Shown here piece after piece: positions 40,641-49,380 of a stretch of 64,000 bases of DNA; positions within the stretch are counted from its first letter, which is position 1, and each line of letters begins with the position of its first letter. The position numbers and the translations under genes are program-made. Under the pieces are notes generated by a model that was not told where the DNA came from, did not search any database, and worked only from the letters and a program-made list of their open reading frames with translations. Origin of the DNA: Leisingera thetidis (GTDB lineage Bacteria; Pseudomonadota; Alphaproteobacteria; Rhodobacterales; Rhodobacteraceae); NCBI RefSeq assembly GCF_025857195.1, contig NZ_CP109789.1, forward strand, positions 169,857-233,856. The letters are read 5' to 3'.

Positions 40641-40760
40641 AACAACTAACCTTCTATAGCGTAGAGAATATGGACATGTCTGACTTGGACGAGGACGTTG
40701 ATCGTTCTAAAAAGATGACCCTAACTATTCCAACCAACGACCTCGGCGAAAGGCTCGCTT

Positions 40761-41885
40761 CTATTCAACCACAACACTGTTTGGCACAGCAGTTGTCCGG
40801 CCGACAGAGCACTCAATGCCGAAATCGGCGAGCCGCGGCAGCGTTCGCGTTCCTAGCTGGTTGAGATGGCTAATATAGTCGGGGACGATAATAAGGATCC
40901 CATCAAGATCTGCCTCATTGACCTGTTTTGCGATCTTACTAGCCAGGTTTTCATACGAGCCAACAATCGCACCGGGCATGACCGCCTTGTAATCTGCTCC
41001 TCCGAGAGGGGCTAGGGACGAGGCGCTCAGCTTGTCGAACCCCTTTGTATTTTTTTGATAGCCACTGGCCAGGTCGGCCAATCCTACCAAGTCGGCGCCA
41101 ACCTCTAGATGTTCGAGCAATTCCTGGGCCGCTTCGTCTGTTTCGCCCGGGATGATAGTCATTGCACCAAAAACCTTAAAATCGGGCTTGTTGCGATCTT
41201 TCGCCAGCTGCTTTGCTAGCTTGGCCTGTTCGACAAACTTGGCATCGCCGCCGCCCATCAGAAACGCAATGTCGCAGCTATCGACGGCGAATTTTAGGCC
41301 GCGGGGCGATGCTCCGGCATTGACTAGGGTGGGCCGTTTTGCTGGGCGAGGGCTGAGGATTCCGCCATCGGCTTTGAAATAGGGGCCATCGTGAGTAACA
41401 ACTTCCTCGCTCCAGTACTTGCGAATGACTGAGACCCAGTCTTCAGCCATGTCGTAACGCTCGTCATGGCCCATGTCATCCCAAAAGCCCAGCGGATAGA
41501 GTTGCATGTAATTGCCGCCCGTCACCACATTCAGGCCGATGCGGCCATCTCCGATTTCAGACAACGAGGCTACTATTTTAGCGATGGTCGCTGGCTTATG
41601 CACTGAGACGTGGGCTGTGCACCAAACATTGATCCGGTCGGTCGCTTGAGTAAGCGCGCCTGCGGCGGCGATGGAATCGACTGTATCACCCCAGAAGCGG
41701 TGCGGACCTTGAGCCCCTCGCCAATTTTGCGGGCTAAGCACGAAATCGAAGCCTAGGTATTCGGCAAGGCGTGTAACCTCTAGCGCGTGTTTGAACGAGC
41801 CTGGCGTGTGAGGGGCGTTTGTTGAGTGGACCCAGCCGCTACGAACGGTAGGGATGAAGACTCCGGCTTCGATTTTCTTTTCCAT
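40761..41885 (-). CDS. LLM-class flavin-dependent monooxygenase, RutA/SsuD-like
   Basis: An intact protein of about 374 residues with a GGAG box before the ATG at 41885. The luciferase-like barrel is clear: IEAGVFIPTVRSGWVHSTNA, FDFVLSPQNWRGAQGPHRFW, GDGRIGLNVVTGGNYMQLYP, HDERYDMAEDWVSVIRKYW, and PTLVNAGASPRGLKFAVDSC. It resembles RutA, SsuD and dimethylsulfone-type monooxygenases, which use FMNH2 supplied by a separate reductase. RutA opens uracil between N3 and C4. Two flavin reductases, RidA and a hydrolase in the same cluster strengthen a Rut-like role. The substrate is unknown. Confidence 0.88.
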   Translation of the reverse strand: MEKKIEAGVFIPTVRSGWVHSTNAPHTPGSFKHALEVTRLAEYLGFDFVLSPQNWRGAQGPHRFWGDTVDSIAAAGALTQATDRINVWCTAHVSVHKPATIAKIVASLSEIGDGRIGLNVVTGGNYMQLYPLGFWDDMGHDERYDMAEDWVSVIRKYWSEEVVTHDGPYFKADGGILSPRPAKRPTLVNAGASPRGLKFAVDSCDIAFLMGGGDAKFVEQAKLAKQLAKDRNKPDFKVFGAMTIIPGETDEAAQELLEHLEVGADLVGLADLASGYQKNTKGFDKLSASSLAPLGGADYKAVMPGAIVGSYENLASKIAKQVNEADLDGILIIVPDYISHLNQLGTRTLPRLADFGIECSVGRTTAVPNSVVVE

Positions 41886-41964
41886 GGCTGTTCTCCTGTC
41901 GGTAAGTTCGGATTTTCGGATTAGTCGGCCCATCAGGCGGAAGGCTAAAATGTCGGCGACCAGA

Positions 41965-42768
41965 TCAGCTGTGCGATGTCGCTGTCTCGGGAATGGTGGC
42001 TTCAGGCAAATTCTTCGGTCTAGCGCTAGGTTTGCCAAGGGGGGCGGTGTCAAATTTGTTGCGCCAGTAGGATAATTCCTCGATCGTGAGGCAAGCCAGA
42101 TCATGCTGTGCAGCGAAGGCGGTAACCTGCGCCCCCTTCATCACCGTCCCGTCGTCATTGAACAATTCGCAGATGACCCCCACAGGTTGCAGCCCGGCTA
42201 GTCGGCACAGATCAACGGCGGCCTCGGTGTGGCCGGTCCGTTCCAATACGCCGCCATCGCGTGCGATCAGCGGGAACATGTGGCCCGGTCGGACGAAATC
42301 AACCGCCAAAGAATCAGGGTTGGCCAGTTCTCGCGCCGTCATGCAACGTTCGGCGGCTGAGATCCCGGTGAGCAATTCCTTACGGGCATCGACCGAGACA
42401 GTAAAGGCAGTCGCCAGCGGTGCATCATTCACAGCGACCATCGGCGGCAGTTTAAGCCGGGCAGCAACCTCGCCGCTCAGCGGCACGCAGACAATACCGC
42501 AGCCATGACGGATGATGAAACTCATCTGTTCAGGTGTACAAAGCTCTGCCGCGACGATTAGGTCGGCTTCGTTTTCGCGATCCTCGTCATCAGTGACGAG
42601 CACCATCTCACCGAGCGCCAGTCGGCGCAGAGCATGAGTGACACGGCAACGGTCCTGGTGGGCGCCTGCGTGCCGAGAGAAGGATTGGCCACTGGGCTTC
42701 CGCGAACCAGCGGAACCAGCGGAACCAATGGTGTTAACATCGCCGATCGTGCTGCTAGTGATGGACAT
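41965..42768 (-). CDS. ribB: 3,4-dihydroxy-2-butanone 4-phosphate synthase
   Basis: An intact 267-residue RibB. Active-site motifs are all present: [75 protein letters not shown] and [20 protein letters not shown]. It makes the four-carbon riboflavin precursor from ribulose 5-phosphate. A lone ribB, without GTP cyclohydrolase, next to a flavin-dependent monooxygenase suggests boosting of FMN supply when the pathway is on. The first ~35 residues are a Ser/Gly-rich extension with a short repeat. Confidence 0.93.
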   Translation of the reverse strand: MSITSSTIGDVNTIGSAGSAGSRKPSGQSFSRHAGAHQDRCRVTHALRRLALGEMVLVTDDEDRENEADLIVAAELCTPEQMSFIIRHGCGIVCVPLSGEVAARLKLPPMVAVNDAPLATAFTVSVDARKELLTGISAAERCMTARELANPDSLAVDFVRPGHMFPLIARDGGVLERTGHTEAAVDLCRLAGLQPVGVICELFNDDGTVMKGAQVTAFAAQHDLACLTIEELSYWRNKFDTAPLGKPSARPKNLPEATIPETATSHS

Positions 42769-43075
42769 AGCCTCTCCAATCTCAATAGTAAGTTGCCGAC
42801 CCGTAGCGGGCCGGATCGTTGAGAACTATGCCGGACGCGGCAAAATCCAGCTATCCGCCCAACGCCTGAACTTTATCCACTGCTCCTTTGTTAAGCTGGG
42901 TTCACTAGAGCCCAGCGGCGGCTTGCTAAATGGGCAAAGTGTATAGACCGACGTAGAAAATCGGATAGCACAATCGGTTAATGGCCTGCCACAATCGGGA
43001 ACGAGGGCGACGTGGCTATCAGTTACTTCAGTCCAGGTGGAATTCCGCCAAACTAAACCTATAGGAGGAGAGACT
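42769..43075. promoter_or_regulatory. Divergent promoter region, ribB/LLM operon versus flavin-reductase operon
   Basis: This 307-bp gap lies between two outward-facing operons and contains the 34-bp site at 42936-42969. No gene is present. Confidence 0.6.
42936..42969 (+). promoter_or_regulatory. Putative AraC-family operator, site 1
   Basis: The site is built as AAAGTGTATAGACC then an 8-base spacer then AAATCGGATAGC. It matches the site at 47062-47095 at 28 of 34 positions without gaps, and its two half-sites share ATAG about two helical turns apart. It lies in the divergent promoter region. Binding by the AraC regulator encoded at 49381 is inferred. Confidence 0.65.
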
Positions 43076-43585
43076 ATGCCTACTGTTGTCGTTGTCGGAA
43101 ATCCCAAGCCTGCGTCGCGCACCGCTCAAGCAGCTTCACTTCTGGCTGAGGCTTTGACTGAAAAAGCGCCGGATCATGTGATAGATGTTACCGATCTGGG
43201 GCAAGGTCTTCTGGAATGGGAGAACCCGAAAGTCTTAGAGGCGGTAGGTTTGACTGGGCAGGCTGGTCTCGCCATTGTTGCCACTCCGACCTTCAAGGCC
43301 ACCTATTCCGGCCTCCTGAAGCTATTCCTTGATCAGTTCGCCACGGCCGAGGGGCTGCGTGGCGTAGTCGCGGTGCCGCTGATGCTGGGTGCTGGCCCTA
43401 CTCACGCTATGGCGCCCGATCTGTTCTTGAAGCCGCTGCTGACTGAACTTGGGGCAACCTGCCCGGCTCCGGGGCTGTATCTGTCGGATAAGACCTATGA
43501 GGACGGGGTGCAGATCGCAAAGTATGTTGAAGCCTGGGGTGGCGTGCTGAATGACGCCGTAGCCGGATGGGGGGCACGGAAATGA
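43076..43585 (+). CDS. NAD(P)H-dependent FMN reductase (SsuE/MsuE-like)
   Basis: An intact 169-residue flavodoxin-fold reductase with a strong AGGAGGAG box. It begins MPTVVVVGNPKPASRTAQAA, with the phosphate-binding GNPKPASRT loop, and contains ATPTFKATYSGLLKLFLDQF, the usual FMN-site segment. It should supply FMNH2 to the LLM monooxygenase. Its stop overlaps the next start (ATGA). Confidence 0.9.
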   Translation: MPTVVVVGNPKPASRTAQAASLLAEALTEKAPDHVIDVTDLGQGLLEWENPKVLEAVGLTGQAGLAIVATPTFKATYSGLLKLFLDQFATAEGLRGVVAVPLMLGAGPTHAMAPDLFLKPLLTELGATCPAPGLYLSDKTYEDGVQIAKYVEAWGGVLNDAVAGWGARK

Positions 43586-44136
43586 GCAATTACAGCGGTG
43601 TGAACCTGACACCCGATCCGCCTTTTCAAGGACTGGCCGGGGTCGAGGACAAAACGGGACTTCTACGCAGCGCATACGGCTGTTTTCCCTCGGGCGTCGT
43701 CGCGGTTAGCGGTCTGTCCGAGGGAAAGCCGGTTTCGATGGTTGCCAGCAGTTTTGTTGGTGTCTCGATAGAGCCGGCACTAGTAGCTTTTTGTGTCCAA
43801 TGGAGTTCAAATACCTGGGAAGTGCTGAAGGGACTGCCTCGGATCGGCATCTCTGTCCTAGGCGAGGGGCATGACCAAAACGTACGACGACTTGCCTCTC
43901 GGGCCGAGGACAAGTTCGATCAACTTGGCTTGTCGGTCAGCGAGGAGGGTGCGGTCTTTATCGATGGTGCGACCGCATGGTTGGATTGCACGCTTCATTC
44001 TGTATTGCCAGCTGGCGATCACGGCATCGTGCTGCTTGAGATCGAAGCCCTGACATTGCGGCCGGAAGCCGAGCCGCTGATCTTTCACGGGAGCAGATTT
44101 CGCGCCCTGCAGGAGCGCCCGAAAGCCGAGCGCTGA
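43582..44136 (+). CDS. Flavin reductase (DIM6/NTAB, RutF/HpaC-like)
   Basis: A 184-residue flavin reductase. The family core is YGCFPSGVVAVSGLSEGKPV, SMVASSFVGVSIEPALVAFC, and GISVLGEGHDQNVRRLASRA, followed by the GATAWLDCTLHSVLPAGDHG region. A second reductase, of a different fold from the preceding gene, is unusual in one operon. RutF serves RutA in the uracil pathway. Confidence 0.9.
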   Translation: MSNYSGVNLTPDPPFQGLAGVEDKTGLLRSAYGCFPSGVVAVSGLSEGKPVSMVASSFVGVSIEPALVAFCVQWSSNTWEVLKGLPRIGISVLGEGHDQNVRRLASRAEDKFDQLGLSVSEEGAVFIDGATAWLDCTLHSVLPAGDHGIVLLEIEALTLRPEAEPLIFHGSRFRALQERPKAER

Positions 44137-44321
44137 AACTGTCACCGCTCCGACACAACAGGCCATTTCGGCATCTGATTTAAAGCGGCCATCTCCCAGA
44201 AATAATCTGGCTCGTAATCCGGATGGGCAGCCAACAATCTCTGGGTTCAAGCCGGAATATCTTCGCAAGTTGCTCCATGCCTTAAAGCGTGGTGCCAGAC
44301 CTTTCACACTGGAGGAAAGCC

Positions 44322-44741
44322 ATGAAAGCGCATCACAACACATCCGTCGCAGCAGAGTGGGAATGGGAAAAGGACATGCCCCCAGCCCCCGGTATCAGAG
44401 CCGGAGACACCATCTATCTTTCTGGTCAGATCGCACTTGATTCTGCCGGCAAAGTGGTAGGCGAGGGCGATCTGATCGCCCAGACTAGGCAGTGCTTTGA
44501 CAACATTAAGGCTATTCTCGCGCGCGAAGGCGCGACGATGCGCGATATCGTCAAGATGACGACCTATTTTTCTTGTCCGCTGTCAGCCGAAGTCACCCGC
44601 GACTACTGGAAGGTGCGGGCCGAGTATTTTGGAGATTACCGACCGGCTAGCACAGGCGTCTCAATCTCCTCGCTGGTGTTTCCTTCGCTTCTCGTCGAAA
44701 TTGACGTGATCGCTGTTGTCAAAGCGGTCGGTGGCGCCTGA
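44322..44741 (+). CDS. RidA-family protein (RutC-like)
   Basis: A 139-residue Rid-family protein with a GGAGGAAAG box at the chosen start. It contains APGIRAGDTIYLSGQIALDS, FDNIKAILAREGATMRDIVK and the C-terminal VEIDVIAVV. In the Rut pathway RutC handles an aminoacrylate-type enamine; a similar reactive intermediate is plausible here. A 185-bp gap separates it from the reductase gene. Its stop overlaps the hydrolase start (TGATG). Confidence 0.9.
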   Translation: MKAHHNTSVAAEWEWEKDMPPAPGIRAGDTIYLSGQIALDSAGKVVGEGDLIAQTRQCFDNIKAILAREGATMRDIVKMTTYFSCPLSAEVTRDYWKVRAEYFGDYRPASTGVSISSLVFPSLLVEIDVIAVVKAVGGA

Positions 44742-45655
44742 TGGCTAGTATCTCACAAGAGGGGTCAACGCTGGAGGCTCTCGAAGTCGATCTATTCTTT
44801 TCGGATCTTGGACAACGCAGCATCGAATACAATGCCCGTGCTTCGGTGCCGGATTTTGAAGCCTGTGTCGCTGAATATGCTCGGCTGTCGACCGAGGCCA
44901 AATCTGCCTGCTCTGGGCTGTATAACCTGAAATATGGCCCAACCCGCGCTGAAGCACTCGACCTGTTTTTGGCTCCAGGCTCCCTGCAACTTAGCCCAGT
45001 CTTTGTCTTTATCCATGGCGGCTATTGGCGGTCGCAAAGTAAGGACGATGCCGCGCTGATGGCCAAGGTTTTCACCGATGCCGGAATCGCGGTCGCAGTG
45101 TTGGAGTATACACTTCTTCCGCTAGCGACTCTGGCAGAGGTGGTGCGTGAGATGCGCGGCGCCATTTCGTGGCTTCATCAAAACGCCGCATGTTATGGGA
45201 TTGACCCGACGCGGATCTTCATCGGCGGCAGTTCGGCTGGGGCGCATTTGGTGGGAATGCTGTTGGCTGATGGCTGGCATGAAGAATTTGGTGTGCCAGT
45301 GGATACGGTGAAGGGAGCGATGGCAATTAGCGGCCTCTATGACATCCGCCCCATCTGCGACATTGAGGCTAATGACTGGTTGCGGTTGGTGCCCTCGCAG
45401 GCAGAACGGCTGAGTCCACTCTTCAAGATCCCAGATAAAGCGCCGCCGCTGGTGCTGTCGGTCGGCGGCTTGGAGACGCAAGGCTTTCGCAACCAGACAC
45501 GTGCCTATGCTGAGGCCTGGCGTGCGAAGGGGCATCAACTAATGATGATTGATGCTCCGGATCGAAATCATTTCAACCTGCTTTCAGAACTCGCCTGGCC
45601 AGACCGTTCTCTGACGTGCGCGGTGCTGAACATGATTGAGAACAGCCGCCGCTGA
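44741..45655 (+). CDS. Alpha/beta hydrolase, arylformamidase (kynurenine formamidase)-like
   Basis: An intact 304-residue hydrolase. The oxyanion motif is FVFIHGGYWRSQSKDDAALM and the nucleophile elbow is IFIGGSSAGAHLVGMLLADG, both typical of the HGGYW arylformamidase group. The catalytic His is probably in APDRNHFNLLSEL. It would cleave an N-formyl, carbamoyl or related amide after ring opening, a job analogous to RutD or RutB. It is translationally coupled to the RidA gene. Confidence 0.88.
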   Translation: MASISQEGSTLEALEVDLFFSDLGQRSIEYNARASVPDFEACVAEYARLSTEAKSACSGLYNLKYGPTRAEALDLFLAPGSLQLSPVFVFIHGGYWRSQSKDDAALMAKVFTDAGIAVAVLEYTLLPLATLAEVVREMRGAISWLHQNAACYGIDPTRIFIGGSSAGAHLVGMLLADGWHEEFGVPVDTVKGAMAISGLYDIRPICDIEANDWLRLVPSQAERLSPLFKIPDKAPPLVLSVGGLETQGFRNQTRAYAEAWRAKGHQLMMIDAPDRNHFNLLSELAWPDRSLTCAVLNMIENSRR

Positions 45656-45755
45656 TCGGTGTGGTCTGCATAAATAGCGTACCCTTTAACAAAGATGGCG
45701 AGTGGCTGCCAGGGCTAAAAAATATCGAAAAACTCACCAACACGGAGGACACGAA

Positions 45756-46970
45756 ATGAACAGATGGACCGCGCTTACAATAATTTCGGTTTCTTTTCTA
45801 CAATGCACCCTGAACTGGTTTGGCATCGTGCCGGCCTTTGGCTCGCTGATGACAGAAATGGGGCTGGGTTATCCCGAGCTTGGGCTGCTCGTCGGTATTT
45901 TCGTAGCCGGCTATGGTATTGCTCATATCCCGGCCGGGCTGATCTCCGAAGCGTTCGGGATGCGTTTTGCTATGGTTGCAGGGATTGCGGTGCTGACACT
46001 GGGAACGGTGCTAGCCGCCGTTACGTCTAGCTATCAAATCCTGCTCGTCGCCCGCTTCATTAGCGGGGTCGGAGCTTCGATCTATGTTGGAGCGGCTCTT
46101 GGCCTTACCGCAGCCTGGTTCCGGGGGCATGAACTTGGCACTGCCTATGGCATTGTATCCGGAGTCGCTTTTACGCTTGGCGCTTTGCTTGGGCTCTATG
46201 TCTGGATCGACGTCGTCGCTGCGCTAGGCTGGCGCGGCGCGCTGCTGGCCGCCGCTGGTGTGGCGGCTGCGACCTTCCTGCTGCTGCTGATCATCTTCCC
46301 GGTTCCGACAGCCGGGGAAGATCAACAAGAGGTTGGGGCAAGTAACCTTAACACAGGCTCCTTGAAGCGGACCTTTGGAAATCATGATCTCTGGCTGATT
46401 AGTGCCAGCTTCATCGGTGGTTATGGAAGCTATCTGACAGCTTCGCAGCTTCTGCCACAATTTGCCTCCGAGCACTTGCAGATCGAGGCCCATGATGCGA
46501 GCTTGCTGGGTGCGGTTTTGCTTGTCAGCGGCATAGTAGGTGGGCCGCTCGGAGGCTGGTTGGCCGATCGTGTTTTTGGCATGATCCCGACCTTTATTGC
46601 CGCCTGTATCGTACAATCCGCTGCCCAATTTCTCGTTCCACATCTTGGCTTTGCCGGGTTGGTGGTCGCGTCGGCAGTGATTGGCACATCTTCCATCATG
46701 GCATTCTCAGCTTGGATCTCGACCCCCGGTTTCTGCCGTGACTGGCTAGAAATATCGGACATTCCCACAGCCTGCGGGCTGATGCTGACCATTTCAGCCA
46801 TCGGCGGGTTCATCGTCCCGATCCTCTATGGCTGGATGATGGCAAATGCTGGCCATCAGGCTGCCTGGTTTTTACTTGGTGGATTGCCTGTTGCGACGAT
46901 GCTGATCTGTGTCTTCGCACCGTTGCGGTCGCTGAAAACTCGCCAAGTCGAAGCGACAGCCGAATATTAA
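45756..46970 (+). CDS. MFS transporter
   Basis: A 404-residue inner-membrane protein starting MNRWTALTIISVSFLQCTLN after a GGAGG box. About 12 hydrophobic helices are visible in two groups of six around a hydrophilic loop near residue 195 (TAGEDQQEVGASNLNTGSLK). The MFS loop motif appears as GLISEAFGMRFAMVAGIAV and, in the second half, GGWLADRVFGMIPTF. It probably imports the substrate of this cluster. Confidence 0.9.
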   Translation: MNRWTALTIISVSFLQCTLNWFGIVPAFGSLMTEMGLGYPELGLLVGIFVAGYGIAHIPAGLISEAFGMRFAMVAGIAVLTLGTVLAAVTSSYQILLVARFISGVGASIYVGAALGLTAAWFRGHELGTAYGIVSGVAFTLGALLGLYVWIDVVAALGWRGALLAAAGVAAATFLLLLIIFPVPTAGEDQQEVGASNLNTGSLKRTFGNHDLWLISASFIGGYGSYLTASQLLPQFASEHLQIEAHDASLLGAVLLVSGIVGGPLGGWLADRVFGMIPTFIAACIVQSAAQFLVPHLGFAGLVVASAVIGTSSIMAFSAWISTPGFCRDWLEISDIPTACGLMLTISAIGGFIVPILYGWMMANAGHQAAWFLLGGLPVATMLICVFAPLRSLKTRQVEATAEY

Positions 46971-47000
46971 CCGATGAAATGGCGGTGTGAAACCGCAACC

Positions 47001-47031
47001 AGGAAGCCGTGCGTACACAGTGCGGCTTCTT
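47001..47031 (+). terminator. Putative terminator after the MFS gene
   Basis: AGGAAGCCG (47001-47009) pairs with CGGCTTCTT (47023-47031) with one G-T pair and a 13-base loop. The T-rich tail is weak, so efficiency is uncertain. It separates the transporter from the Rieske promoter. Confidence 0.5.
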
Positions 47032-47061
47032 GTCGTCAAATCTGTGAGAGTTGCCCGCGGA

Positions 47062-47095
47062 AAAGCGGATAGACCAACTCAGCAAATCGGATAGC
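47062..47095 (+). promoter_or_regulatory. Putative AraC-family operator, site 2
   Basis: AAAGCGGATAGACC, an 8-base spacer, then AAATCGGATAGC: the partner of the site at 42936-42969. It lies about 190 bp upstream of the Rieske oxygenase ATG. A further half-site-like ATATCGGATATAG follows near 47104-47116. Confidence 0.65.
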
Positions 47096-47281
47096 TGGTT
47101 TTTCGATATCGGATATAGTTAGTTTCGAGGCGTACCGGACGCGAGATCTTTTGCCGGTCTGATGAAGATGAAGTCTAAATTTGTGGCCTGTGGCGTCCGG
47201 TTTGACACATAGTTTCCACATGAGTCCAAGACCAGTACATGGTCTTCGGCGCCGCGTTGCTCAGAAAACCCGGAGAATAAA

Positions 47282-48331
47282 ATGTTTGTACCAGCGAAAA
47301 ACCAGCAGCAGCAGGAGAGTCTGCCCCTTAACTGCAGCTTTGAACGTTCGGACTGGGAGATTTTAGCTAGCTTTTGGCATCCTGTCGCTAATAGCGATGA
47401 AGTGACCGATGCGCCTGTTCGCGTGCACTTACTCGACATGCCCGTAGTTCTTTTCCGTACACCTGACGGAATTAAAGCGGCTAAGGACGTCTGTATGCAT
47501 CGCGGCGGGCAGTTGAGCCTCGGTTCAGTCTGCAACGGCATCCTTGTCTGTGGCTTCCATGGCTTCGAATATAATGGCGAGGGCACCTGCGTCGGTATTC
47601 CAGCGCTTGCAAAGGGGTCGCCTATCCCGAAGAAGTTGCGACTGAAGAATTTTCAGTGCCGGGAGCGCTACGGACTGGTTTGGGTTTGCCTCGCTGATCA
47701 GGCTCGTGCCGAGATGCCAGAATGGCCGCAGATAGAGGATGGATCGGGTAAGGTTATTCCTGTTCCCTCCTACGAAATACGGGCTTCAGCCGGACGCCGG
47801 GTCGAGAATTTCAACGATATTGCCCACGTGCCTTTCTTGCACCGCGACTCATTCGGTGGTCCGCCTACAGATATTGCTCCTTATGAAGTCGTCTCGGGCG
47901 ACAACACCTTGGCCTTCAAAGTCGACATCCTCGAACAGACCCGTTACTCTGGCGAGTATGGCGGTAAGCCTGCTTATCATTCTTCAGTCTATTCCTATGA
48001 ACTGACCTTGCCGTTTGCATCTTCAGCCAAAATTTCAAATCCCGAAAGTGGTGATGTATATCGGGTTTACGACATTGTTAGCCCTGTCTCCTCTGACCGC
48101 TCTCGGGTGTTCCAGATCGTTGTCGATGAAAGCTTCAAGATGACACCCGAAGCGGTTCGGGCTTTCAATGATGTGGTGAACAAGGAAGATTCGCCACAGG
48201 TCGAGGCTCAATCGCCCTTTGACCTACCCTTGGACCTCCGCGACGAGATCCATATTCCTGCCGACCGTATGTCGGTGGAATATCGTCGGAAGCTAGCGGC
48301 TTTGGGGCTGGGAGCCGAGGCATATCGATAG
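47282..48331 (+). CDS. Rieske non-heme iron oxygenase, alpha subunit (VanA / N-demethylase-like)
   Basis: An intact 349-residue oxygenase with GGAG before the ATG. The Rieske cluster ligands are CMHRG (C-x-H) and CGFHG (C-x2-H), 16 residues apart. The mononuclear iron site follows as VENFNDIAHVPFLHRDSFGG (D-x2-H-x4-H). The size and absence of a beta subunit match the VanA, dicamba-monooxygenase and methylxanthine-demethylase group, which remove O- or N-methyl groups, though ring hydroxylation is possible. Its reductase is the next gene, 20 bp downstream. Confidence 0.92.
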   Translation: MFVPAKNQQQQESLPLNCSFERSDWEILASFWHPVANSDEVTDAPVRVHLLDMPVVLFRTPDGIKAAKDVCMHRGGQLSLGSVCNGILVCGFHGFEYNGEGTCVGIPALAKGSPIPKKLRLKNFQCRERYGLVWVCLADQARAEMPEWPQIEDGSGKVIPVPSYEIRASAGRRVENFNDIAHVPFLHRDSFGGPPTDIAPYEVVSGDNTLAFKVDILEQTRYSGEYGGKPAYHSSVYSYELTLPFASSAKISNPESGDVYRVYDIVSPVSSDRSRVFQIVVDESFKMTPEAVRAFNDVVNKEDSPQVEAQSPFDLPLDLRDEIHIPADRMSVEYRRKLAALGLGAEAYR

Positions 48332-48351
48332 GCACGGAATTGGAGGAAGGC

Positions 48352-49308
48352 ATGACTGAGTCCATCGAAGTTGTAGTTCGGAGCGTGACCGACGAGGCAG
48401 AGTGCATCCGGTCTTTCGAATTGGTTCGACCTGAGGGCGGCCCGTTGCCGGGTTTTTCCGCGGGTGCTCATATCGACGTGCACACACCGAACGGAAAGCT
48501 TAGGCAATATTCCCTGGTGAACGACGAGCGTGAGACTTACCGCTACATCATCGCTGTGCAGAATGAAGAAACTGGGCGCGGCGGTTCGCGCTCTATGCAT
48601 GTTGATGTCGGGGCAGGCACGCTGCTCCGTATCGGCATGCCACGCAACGCCTTTCCACTGGGGAACCACATCCCACCTACGGTTCTATTGGCAGGCGGTA
48701 TTGGTGTAACCCCGCTGCTAGCGATGGCGCGCAGCCTCCAGGCGCGTGGGAAGCCGTTCGAGTTCCATTTCGCCACCCGATCGCGAGCGAGCACCCCCTT
48801 TCTCGACCAGCTTCTGCACGGCCCCTTCAAAAAAAATACCCGTGTATATCATGATGACCAACCCGGCATGAAATTGGAGATCGACTGCTTTGTCGACCAG
48901 TTGCTCCCACAATCGCATCTTTATCTCTGCGGTCCGAGCGGGTTCATGTCCGCAGTGTCGGATGCTGCCGAAGCTCGGGGAGACATCGTCCTTCACCGGG
49001 AATATTTCGGAGCTCCGGTCACGGAAATAGGATTGAGCGAAGCGTTCAGTCTTGAATTGGCCCGTTCTGGAATAAAAACCACTGTGGCGGCGGATCAGAA
49101 CATACTCGAAGTGCTGCAATCGCTGGATATTGACTGCGCGACTAGTTGCGAGGAAGGTATCTGCGGAACTTGCTTGACAAAAGTCCTAGCCGGTGAAATC
49201 GATCACAGGGATCATTTCCTTTCGGCGTCGGAAAAGGCGCTTGGGGATCGCATGCTTGTCTGTGTGTCTCGGTGCAAGGTTGGCTCGAAGTTGATTCTTG
49301 ATCTGTAG
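48352..49308 (+). CDS. Oxidoreductase of the VanB/phthalate dioxygenase reductase type
   Basis: An intact 318-residue reductase with a GGAGGAAGG box. FMN domain: SAGAHIDVHTPNGKLRQYSL. NAD domain: PPTVLLAGGIGVTPLLAMAR, HLYLCGPSGFMSAVSDAAEA. C-terminal plant-type [2Fe-2S] domain: DCATSCEEGICGTCLTKVLA (C-x4-C-x2-C) with the fourth Cys in RMLVCVSRC. It passes electrons from NADH to the Rieske oxygenase. Confidence 0.94.
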   Translation: MTESIEVVVRSVTDEAECIRSFELVRPEGGPLPGFSAGAHIDVHTPNGKLRQYSLVNDERETYRYIIAVQNEETGRGGSRSMHVDVGAGTLLRIGMPRNAFPLGNHIPPTVLLAGGIGVTPLLAMARSLQARGKPFEFHFATRSRASTPFLDQLLHGPFKKNTRVYHDDQPGMKLEIDCFVDQLLPQSHLYLCGPSGFMSAVSDAAEARGDIVLHREYFGAPVTEIGLSEAFSLELARSGIKTTVAADQNILEVLQSLDIDCATSCEEGICGTCLTKVLAGEIDHRDHFLSASEKALGDRMLVCVSRCKVGSKLILDL

Positions 49309-49313
49309 CTTCC

Positions 49314-49347
49314 TTGGTATAGACTGTTTCTATCGGAAATAGGTTCG
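49314..49347 (+). promoter_or_regulatory. Weak AraC-site-like sequence before the regulator gene
   Basis: GGTATAGACTG followed by CTATCGGAAATAGG echoes the TATAGAC and ATCGGATAG halves of the two stronger sites, but the half-site spacing is four bases shorter. It could allow autoregulation. Confidence 0.35.
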
Positions 49348-49380
49348 GCGAGTGTCCAGTGCGTGTCGGAGGATAAAGCC

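Noticed and set aside
40670..40864. Small plus-strand frame of 64 codons beside the LLM gene
   Set aside because: It overlaps the end of the LLM gene antisense, lacks a ribosome-binding site and has no recognisable features.
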